DNA of 64,000 nucleotides, taken from an uncultured Clostridiaceae bacterium. GTDB lineage: Bacteria; Bacillota; Clostridia; TANB77; CAG-508. Position numbers and translations under genes: made by a program. Positions 56,208-64,000 of the stretch are shown here, piece by piece. Numbering within the stretch: the stretch's first letter is position 1; the number at the start of each line of letters is the position of its first letter. Under the pieces are notes generated by a model. The model ran no database searches and was not told where the DNA came from. It saw nothing but the letters and a program-made list of their open reading frames with translations. Where the stretch lies: the NCBI GenBank assembly GCA_947647275.1, contig CANSJQ010000006.1, forward strand, positions 29,502 to 93,501. The letters run 5' to 3'.

Positions 56208-56885
56208 ATGAACGATATAACAGTATTAATAGTAGATGACGAATCAAGAATGAGGAAGCTAGTAAAAGACTTTTTAACACAAAAAGGTTATAATACTTTA
56301 GAGGCAGCAGATGGGGAAGAAGCACTAAAAATATTTGAAGAGAATCAAAATAAAATAGGAATAATATTATTAGATGTAATGATGCCAAAATTAGATGGTT
56401 GGTCTGTGCTTAGACAAATTAGGCAAACTTCAAAAGTTCCAATTATAATGCTTACAGCAAGAGGAGAAGAACAAGATGAATTATTTGGTTTTGAACTTGG
56501 AGTAGATGAATATATATCAAAACCATTTAGTCCTAAGATATTAGTTGCAAGGGTAGAAGCGGTATTAAAAAGAACAGTAAAAGAAGAAAATAAAAGTATA
56601 AATTATGGTGGAATTGAAATAGATGTTGAAGGAAGAACTGTAAAAGTAGATAAAAAACAGATAGAGTTAAGTTTAAGAGAATATGAACTTTTAAAATACT
56701 TATTAGATAATAAGGGAATAGCACTATCAAGAGATAAAATATTAAATAACGTATGGAACTACGACTATTATGGAGATTCAAGGACGATAGATAGCCATAT
56801 AAAAAAAGTAAGGCACAAGTTAGGCAAAAAAGGAAAATATATAGAAACAGTAAGAGGAATAGGCTATAAGTTTGAAATAAAATAA
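56208..56885 (+). CDS. OmpR/PhoB-family response regulator
   Basis: VLIVDDESRMRKLV, ILLDVMMPKLDGW; winged-helix C-terminus. Confidence 0.95.
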   Translation: MNDITVLIVDDESRMRKLVKDFLTQKGYNTLEAADGEEALKIFEENQNKIGIILLDVMMPKLDGWSVLRQIRQTSKVPIIMLTARGEEQDELFGFELGVDEYISKPFSPKILVARVEAVLKRTVKEENKSINYGGIEIDVEGRTVKVDKKQIELSLREYELLKYLLDNKGIALSRDKILNNVWNYDYYGDSRTIDSHIKKVRHKLGKKGKYIETVRGIGYKFEIK

Positions 56886-57030
56886 TAAGTAAAAAAGCAT
56901 AAGGCAATATTGTTTCTTATATAGGAAAAATTATTTTGTAGAGGTGTTAACTTTCGATCATGCGGAGAGCCAATACACTTTATTTTACTTGCTTTCATAA
57001 GAAACCACCTTGAATAGAAAGAGAGAAAAA

Positions 57031-58566
57031 ATGAGAAAACTAAAAAATAAATTTAAATCTGTAAGAATGAAATTGTTTGCCTCACTATGTGTAGTAGTAA
57101 TAATAATAGTACTATTTCTAATTATAATAAATAATGTTGTACTAGAAGGATTTTACATGTACTCGAAAGTAGAAACAATTAAAACAACCTATAAAAAAAT
57201 AAATCAATATTTTAGCGAAATATCAATAGATGGATTTTCAAAAGTAGATATTGATGAAGAATTGAATAAAATAGCTATAAAAAATGATTTTGAAATATTA
57301 ATTAAAAATAATGAAAACTTATTACTATACAGTTCAGATGAAAACTTAAATTCAGCAATAGATAAAATAAATGAAATTATAATAGGTCAAGATAGAAGAT
57401 TTAATATTAAATATCAAGGAAATAAAGATATAATAATATATAATAAAAATAAAGTAACAATTAGAAAAATAGTAGATGTAAAAAACAACATAAATTATAT
57501 GTTTCTTTCAGCTGAACTAGATAATGGATATATACTTTATATAAGGATACCAATTTCACCAATACAAGAAAGTGTAAGAATTTCTAATAATTTACTAATA
57601 TTAATAGGTGCAATATCAATTATAATAGCAGGAATTATAGCATCTTTTTTATCTAGAAAATTTACAGAGCCAATAACAGAGCTTAACAACATAACAACCA
57701 ATATGGCAAAATTAGATTTTAGTAAAAAATATATAGAAAAAGATACAGAAGATGAAATAAACAACTTAGGAAAAAACATAAATTCAATGTCAGACAAACT
57801 AGAAGCAACAATTAAACAATTAAGATCTACAAATATAGAATTAGAAAAAGATATTGAGGAAAAATCTAAGATAGATGAAATGAGAAAACAATTTATTTCA
57901 GATGTATCACATGAATTAAAAACACCAATAGCATTAATACAAGGTTATGCAGAAGGACTAATTGAAAATGTAAACACAGATAGTGAATCAAGAAAATTTT
58001 ATGCAGAAGTAATATTAGATGAAGCGGAAAAAATGGATACATTAGTAAAACAATTATTAGAATTAATGAAACTAGAATATGGAAAAAGAGAATTTAATGA
58101 CAAAGAATTTAATATTATAGAGTTAATAAATGAAGTAATAAGAAAATGTAAAGTAATGGTAGAAGAAAGAAATGTAAAAGTAGAATTTAAACAGAAAGAT
58201 AAAATTATAAATGTGGTAGCAGACAACTTTTATATAGATCAAGTAATAACAAATTACTTCACAAATGCAATAAAACATGCAAAAAGCGTAAATGGAAAAA
58301 AGCAAATAAAAATAGAATTAGAAGAGAATAAACAAAATAAAATAAAAATAAAAATATTCAATACAGGAGAGAAAATAAAAGAAGAGGACCTAGAAAGAAT
58401 ATGGAAACGTTTTTACAAAATAGATTCTTCAAGAAATAGAGAAGATGGTGGAACAGGAATAGGTCTAGCACTAGTAAAAGCAATAATGTCAAATTATAAT
58501 AATAAATTTGGCGTAGAAAATAAAGAAAATGGTGTTGAATTTTATATAGAATTGAATAAAATATAA
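57031..58566 (+). CDS. sensor histidine kinase with HAMP domain
   Basis: FISDVSHELKTPIALIQGYAEGL; GGTGIGLALVKAIM. Confidence 0.95.
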   Translation: MRKLKNKFKSVRMKLFASLCVVVIIIVLFLIIINNVVLEGFYMYSKVETIKTTYKKINQYFSEISIDGFSKVDIDEELNKIAIKNDFEILIKNNENLLLYSSDENLNSAIDKINEIIIGQDRRFNIKYQGNKDIIIYNKNKVTIRKIVDVKNNINYMFLSAELDNGYILYIRIPISPIQESVRISNNLLILIGAISIIIAGIIASFLSRKFTEPITELNNITTNMAKLDFSKKYIEKDTEDEINNLGKNINSMSDKLEATIKQLRSTNIELEKDIEEKSKIDEMRKQFISDVSHELKTPIALIQGYAEGLIENVNTDSESRKFYAEVILDEAEKMDTLVKQLLELMKLEYGKREFNDKEFNIIELINEVIRKCKVMVEERNVKVEFKQKDKIINVVADNFYIDQVITNYFTNAIKHAKSVNGKKQIKIELEENKQNKIKIKIFNTGEKIKEEDLERIWKRFYKIDSSRNREDGGTGIGLALVKAIMSNYNNKFGVENKENGVEFYIELNKI

Positions 58567-58973
58567 AATAATAGAAAAGGTGAGTTAACTATATAATAGG
58601 AAATTTTATTTTAGATTGAGTTGTATGGGCTTAATTGGTAAGGAATACATAAAAGTATTTACCGAATTATGCCCTTTTTATTATTTTATGAGAAAATTCA
58701 AAAAACTTTTCTACAAGAAAAAAGAACAATAGACAAGCTTCGATAAGATAAAATGCATAAAAACAAAATAATAAAAAAATATATAATGTAAAATGTTGAA
58801 AAACATAATTTTAAGGCGATGTAAAGTTCTTTACACACTTCTGAAATTATGTTAATATGAAAACAAGCAAAGAGTTGCAACATTGCTAAATAAAAATAAT
58901 TATAAATTATTCAAATGAAAACATTAAAATACAAAGGCAAATAAAATGCATAAAAGGTAGGTGAGGAATATGC

Positions 58974-59555
58974 ATGTTAAAAAATAAGAAGAACATTATA
59001 TATATATCTGTAATTTTAATTTCTATGATAATTTTTATATCAATATTTTTTAATCTATTAAAATTTTTTAATATTCAAAAAAAGCAAACTAATATAAGTT
59101 TAAGTCAAAAAAATAATAGTATAAATCCAATAAACACAGAGTTAATAAGTGATGAAATAGGAATACAATATAAAAAAGGTAGTAATTGGAGAATTATAAT
59201 TCAAAAAATAAATGTCAATGCACCAATTTTAGAAGGAACATCAAAAGAAGTCTTAAGAAGAGGAGTTGGACATTTTGAAACTACAAGTAAATGGAACGGA
59301 AATATATGCTTAGCTGCTCATAATCAAGGGTATAAATATAATTATTTTCAAGAAATTAAAAATTTGGAAATAGGAGATATAATAACATATGAAACAGAAA
59401 AAGGAACTAAAAACTATGAAGTAATTAGAAATGAAACCATTAAAGAAACAGATTTATCATGTATGGAAGATACTAAAGAAAATAAGATTACATTAATAAC
59501 ATGTGAAAAAAACAAAAGAGATTATAGAAGATGTGTACAAGCTAAAGAAATTTAG
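58974..59555 (+). CDS. sortase-family protein
   Basis: N-terminal TM; NAPILEGTSKEVLRRGVGHFETT, LAAHNQGYKYNYF, ITLITCEKNKRDYRRCVQAK. Confidence 0.82.
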   Translation: MLKNKKNIIYISVILISMIIFISIFFNLLKFFNIQKKQTNISLSQKNNSINPINTELISDEIGIQYKKGSNWRIIIQKINVNAPILEGTSKEVLRRGVGHFETTSKWNGNICLAAHNQGYKYNYFQEIKNLEIGDIITYETEKGTKNYEVIRNETIKETDLSCMEDTKENKITLITCEKNKRDYRRCVQAKEI

Positions 59556-59845
59556 CAAGAAATTTATAAAACACTTTAATATTTATTTGCATATTAAAAG
59601 TAGACGGTAACCCCTTTCGTCTACTTTTAATATATAAATAATAAAGAACCCAAATATATAATAATTAGGTTCTTTTAGAAAATAAAAGGGGATGTTAGTT
59701 AAGCTCTAAAAGGGTAATATTAGTTTCTTAACTATGTATATAATATACCAATAATATTTGTCCTTTTTGTGAACAAAAAGCAAACTTATTGAAAAGAAAA
59801 TATTAAGATAAAATTAAAATGAGGTTTGCAAACCTCATTTTAATT

Positions 59846-60379
59846 TTAGTAATTTTCAGCTTTTATTTCAAAAAATGCTTGTGGGTGTTTACAAACTGGG
59901 CAAATTTTTGGAGCTTCTGTTCCAACAACAATATGTCCGCAGTTTCTACATTTCCAAATAACTATACTTCCTTTTTTGAAAACTTCTCCATCTTGAACAT
60001 TTTGTAAAAGTTTTCTATATCTTTCTTCATGTTCTTTTTCAACTGCTGCAATACCTCTAAAAGTAGCAGCTATTTCTGTAAATCCTTCTTCTTCAGCTTC
60101 TTTTGCAAAAGTTGCATACATATCTGTCCATTCATAATTTTCACCAGCAGCTGCATCTGCTAAGTTAGCCATTGTATCTCCAATTCCATTCAAATATTTG
60201 AAATGAAGTTTAGCATGTTCTTTTTCATTTTCAGCTGTTTCTAAAAATATAGCAGCTATTTGTTCATAACCTTCTTTTTTTGCTACACTTGCAAAATAAG
60301 TGTATTTATTTCTTGCTTCAGATTCTCCTGAAAAAGCAGCTCTTAAATTAGCTTCTGTTTTTGAACCTTTTAATTCCAT
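59846..60379 (-). CDS. rbr: rubrerythrin
   Basis: [25 protein letters not shown]; rubredoxin domain [10 protein letters not shown]...CPVCKHPQ. Confidence 0.96.
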   Translation of the reverse strand: MELKGSKTEANLRAAFSGESEARNKYTYFASVAKKEGYEQIAAIFLETAENEKEHAKLHFKYLNGIGDTMANLADAAAGENYEWTDMYATFAKEAEEEGFTEIAATFRGIAAVEKEHEERYRKLLQNVQDGEVFKKGSIVIWKCRNCGHIVVGTEAPKICPVCKHPQAFFEIKAENY

Positions 60380-60741
60380 ATTAATACCTCCTAAATTTTA
60401 AACGAGAATGATTCTCAAATTTTCTTTTATAGTTATAATATAAAAGGAAAAAAATGTCAAGCCATTAGTTAATGTTTTCAAAATGAATTAGCCATCAAAA
60501 ACTTTAAAGTTATTAACTAATCAAAATATTTTAGCCATAAATATTAAAACTTAGTAACAATATAAAATTTATTAAAAAAGTATTGACAAAACAATCTTAT
60601 AATGAAAAAATAATATAAAAGTTAGATAAGAATTAGATGTTAAAGGATTATAATAAAGTAATTTCTTCAAAGAAATTAACAGAAATCGAACATCTAACTT
60701 CCAACCTCCAACTTCTAATTAAGAAAGGAAATGATTAAAAA

Positions 60742-61203
60742 ATGGAAAAAATAAGAGGATTTGAAGTAGCAAAAGGTTTTGAAGATAAAAATATTAATTT
60801 ACCAGTAAGAAAAACAAAATATTCAGCAGGTTATGATGTAGAAGCAGCAGAAGACTGCATAATACCATCTTTCAAAAAGGGAATGAAACCAACACTAATA
60901 AAAACAGGAATAAAAGCATATATGGCAGATGACGAAGTATTAATATTAGCAAATAGAAGCTCAAACCCAGGAAAAAAAGGTTTAATATTAGCAAATAGTA
61001 TTGGTGTTATAGATAAAGACTACTATGGAAACCAAGACAATGATGGACATATAATGTTTGCGTTCTTTAATATAAAAGATGAAGATATTGAAATAAAAAA
61101 AGGAGACTGCATAGGACAAGCAATATTCCAAAAATACTTAGTAACAGATAATGATGTAGCAGAAGGAACAAGAGAGGGAGGATTTGGGTCTACTAGTAAA
61201 TAA
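60742..61203 (+). CDS. dut: dUTP diphosphatase
   Basis: YSAGYDVEAAED, NRSSNPGKKGLILANSIGVID, REGGFGSTSK. Confidence 0.93.
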   Translation: MEKIRGFEVAKGFEDKNINLPVRKTKYSAGYDVEAAEDCIIPSFKKGMKPTLIKTGIKAYMADDEVLILANRSSNPGKKGLILANSIGVIDKDYYGNQDNDGHIMFAFFNIKDEDIEIKKGDCIGQAIFQKYLVTDNDVAEGTREGGFGSTSK

Positions 61204-61290
61204 AGTAAAACTATTGAATTATTTTTAATGATATGTTATAATGCAAACATGAAGCAAAAGTGCGGTTTAAAGTAGAAAGGAGAATTTCAT

Positions 61291-61428
61291 ATGGAAATGA
61301 CAACAGTGAGCGAAATGATGAAAGATTTAACGGCGGAACAGCAGCAGATTGTAAATGAAATTATGATAAGAGAGAGCCAGCAGGCTAAAGTAGACAAGAT
61401 TGTCGAAGAGTATCTCACAAAGTCTTAA
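61291..61428 (+). CDS. 45 aa hypothetical protein, GC-richer codons
   Basis: MEMTTVSEMMKDLTAEQQQIVNEIMIRESQQAKVDKIVEEYLTKS*, RBS aaaggag, terminator downstream. Confidence 0.6.
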   Translation: MEMTTVSEMMKDLTAEQQQIVNEIMIRESQQAKVDKIVEEYLTKS

Positions 61429-61594
61429 AGCAAAAAACGCACCAGTCTAAATTTTGGCTGGTGTGTTTTTGTGTTTTAAAAAAAGCATACTATTTAAAGT
61501 TAAATATATAAGGTCCATTAGCAATTTTATATGTGACAAAGCAAAAATGAATAGTGAAATAATTATATATAAATTATTCACTATTCATTATTTA

Positions 61595-62542
61595 TTATTC
61601 ACTAAGACTTTCAAGCCTTAATAGTTCTTCCCATCTTTTATCAACTTCTTTTTGGAATTCTTCTATCATCCATTCATTACCAGCTTTAAACATATGCTTA
61701 AAACGTCTTTGAGGTCTTAAAAACTCTTCAATAGGTAATTTTTTAGCAGGTTTATATGTTATCTTATATTTACCATCTACTACTTCATAAAGTGGCCAAT
61801 AACATGTATCTACTGCAAGTTTATTTATTTTCATAAGCTCATCAGTAGGGTAGCCCCAGCCTCTAGGACATGGAGAGAAAACATTTAAAAATGTTGGACC
61901 TTCAGTATAAATTGCTTTTTCAGATTTTTCATATAAATCTTTAAAGTTCGCCATAGCAGCTGTTTGTGCAACATATGGCAAATGATGTGAAGCCATTATT
62001 TGAGTTAAATCTTTTCTTACTTGCATTTTACCAGGAATAACTTCACCAGCAGGAGAAGTTGTTGTATCAGCAAATTTTGGTGTTGCAGAAGAACGTTGAA
62101 TACCAGTATTCATATATGCGCCATTATCATAACATACATAAGTCATATCATGACCTCTTTCCATAGCGCCCGATAAACTTTGAAGACCTATATCATAAGT
62201 TCCACCATCTCCACCAAAAGTTATGAATTTAGTATGTTCATCCTCTTGTATTTTACCTTTTCTTTTCAAAGCTTTATAAGCAGCCTCAGCTCCTGAACAT
62301 GTTGCAGCAGCACATTCGAAGGCTGTGTGAATATAAGAACAGTCCCAAGAATTATAAGGGTAAATACAAGTAGAAACTTCCATACAACCAGTAGCATTTG
62401 AAACAACAGCATGGTCTCCTTCCCTTAAAGCTCTCATAATCATTCTTGCCACAACAGGGGCACCACAACCAGCACACATTCTATGACCTGAAACAAATAC
62501 AGGTGGTTTATTTGCAACTATTTCTTTTAAATTATATGCCAT
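61595..62542 (-). CDS. porB: pyruvate/2-oxoacid:ferredoxin oxidoreductase beta subunit
   Basis: HRMCAGCGAPVVARM, TPP-binding FGGDGGTYDIGLQ. Confidence 0.93.
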   Translation of the reverse strand: MAYNLKEIVANKPPVFVSGHRMCAGCGAPVVARMIMRALREGDHAVVSNATGCMEVSTCIYPYNSWDCSYIHTAFECAAATCSGAEAAYKALKRKGKIQEDEHTKFITFGGDGGTYDIGLQSLSGAMERGHDMTYVCYDNGAYMNTGIQRSSATPKFADTTTSPAGEVIPGKMQVRKDLTQIMASHHLPYVAQTAAMANFKDLYEKSEKAIYTEGPTFLNVFSPCPRGWGYPTDELMKINKLAVDTCYWPLYEVVDGKYKITYKPAKKLPIEEFLRPQRRFKHMFKAGNEWMIEEFQKEVDKRWEELLRLESLSE

Positions 62543-62717
62543 TATTAATCAAATCCTTTCTTTTTGGAAGTTAGAGGTTGGAATTAAGGGGAATTTCTAC
62601 GAAGGAATTTACCTAACTATATATTTATTTAAGCAGTTTTGTTAAAGCATAGGCGATTAAATAACTAAGAAAAATCACCTATACCGTTAAATTTATATAC
62701 AATTAAATTTCCAACTT

Positions 62718-63906
62718 CTAACTTCTATTTTTCAATCCAAAATATCTATATGGATTATCAACTTTTCCTGTTTTAACAATTTCAATTAAATCATTATACA
62801 CACCTTCAATATCTTTAGCAGTAGTATCTCTACCACCAATACCATAAATATAATTAACAGTAGGAATATAGCTATTATTTACAAACATTCCAGAGGTTAC
62901 ATCTGTAAATAATGCTCCTCCACAAGCATTTAATGAATCTGCTCTGTCAAGTACAGCAATAGCTTTTACATTTGAAAGTGCTTTTGCAATTTCTTCAGCA
63001 GGGAAAGGTCTATAAACCCTTATTTTTAACAATCCTGCTTTAATTCCTTTATTTCTTAGTTCGTCTACAACAACTTTAGTAGTGCCAGCAGTAGAGTTCA
63101 TACATACAATGGCAATTTCAGCATCCTCTAACTTATATTTTTCAAACAAAGAATAAGTTCTTCCAGTTAACTTTTCAAAATCCTTAGAAACTTCTAAAAT
63201 AACATTTTTAGCATTTCTCATTGCATTTGCTTCTTGGTATTTATGTTCAAATAAATATGCTTGTAAATCCATAGGGCCAACACTAATAGGTTCCTTACTG
63301 TTTAACAAATAGTGTTTAGGCGTATATTCACCAACAAACTTTTTAGCAACATCATCTTCTAATAATTCAATATTTTCTATTGAATGTGAAGTTATAAATC
63401 CATCTTGACATACAGTTACTGGGAGCATAACATCTTCATGCTCTCCAATTCTATGAGCCATAAGCAAATTATCATATGCCTCTTGATTATTTTCAGAAAA
63501 CAGCATAATCCAACCACTATCTCTAATGGCCATTGCGTCAGAATGGTCACAATGTATATTTAGTGGTCCTGAAATAGCACGGTTTACTAAAGGCATAACA
63601 ATAGGAAGCCTTAGTGAAGAAGCAATTTGAATCATTTCCCACATTAAAGCCAAGCCATTAGAAGAAGTAGCTGTCATAGCTCTTCCGACCAGCTGCCTCA
63701 GCGCCTATACAAGCACTCATAGCACTATGTTCACTTTCAACTGCCACAAATTCAGTATCAACTACACCATTACTCACAAAGGTAGAAAAATACTGAGGTA
63801 TTTCAGTAGAAGGTGTAATAGGAAAAGCAGCAACAACATCTGGGTTAATTTGTTTCATAGCAATAGCTTGAGCCTCATTACCACTTAAACGTTCACGTAT
63901 ACTCAT
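62718..63906 (-). CDS. porA: pyruvate/2-oxoacid:ferredoxin oxidoreductase alpha subunit, reconstructed by skipping the C opposite G63687 at an in-frame CGG
   Basis: ORFs 63658..63906 and 62718..63677 join as CIGAEAAG(C)GRAMTATSSNGLALMWEM, 395 aa. Confidence 0.92.
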
Positions 63907-63947
63907 AATTTTTATCTCCTCTCATGTCCATTGGGGACGTTTCTGTT

Positions 63948-64000
63948 TGGGTAATCTGTCCCTTTTGGATAATATGTCCAAAAGGGACAGATTACCCAAA
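63948..64000. repeat. inverted repeat tttgggtaatctgtcccttttgga / tccaaaagggacagattacccaaa
   Basis: 24-nt perfect arms, running to the window end. Confidence 0.8.

Overview
AT-rich chromosomal window from a spore-forming Firmicute (probably an uncultured gut-type Clostridia; inferred from two alpha/beta SASPs, a ctsR-mcsA-mcsB-clpC operon and a DUF4364 protein). Most of it is core genome: gatB, rpsT, hpf, ctsR-mcsA-mcsB-clpC, rlmN-prpC-prkC-rsgA-rpe, nth, rpmB, ruvA-rarA, minD-minE-rodA-dus, a mazF-like toxin, smc, a Ca2+-type P-ATPase, rnj, rpsB-tsf, udg, trmB, metG, a two-component system, a sortase, rubrerythrin, dut and porA/porB. There is one tRNA-Met, a large structured RNA next to a membrane-protein gene (OLE/OapA-like), and small accessory genes with different codon usage. 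Main observation: seven genes (ctsR, rsgA, a lipoprotein-like gene, an HD-GYP gene, the P-type ATPase, rnj, porA) are split in the ORF track by a +1 frameshift. In all seven the split falls on an in-frame CGG codon, and skipping only its C (C|GGN) restores the protein with glycine at the junction, in three or more cases a motif glycine (RsgA Walker A, HD-GYP NGSGYP, CtsR Gly loop). By manual scan, no other recognised core gene here has an in-frame CGG, while out-of-frame CGG trinucleotides are common and harmless. This suggests programmed +1 frameshifting, or CGGN-to-Gly quadruplet decoding, at a CGG codon that is rare or unassigned. A counter-signal is that six small accessory genes carry seven in-frame CGGs with no apparent shift. 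Sequencing or assembly artefact must be excluded with reads. Other findings include a candidate type I toxin-antitoxin locus, a promoter-driven structured sRNA, several palindromic repeat families and a dispersed prepilin-like family.
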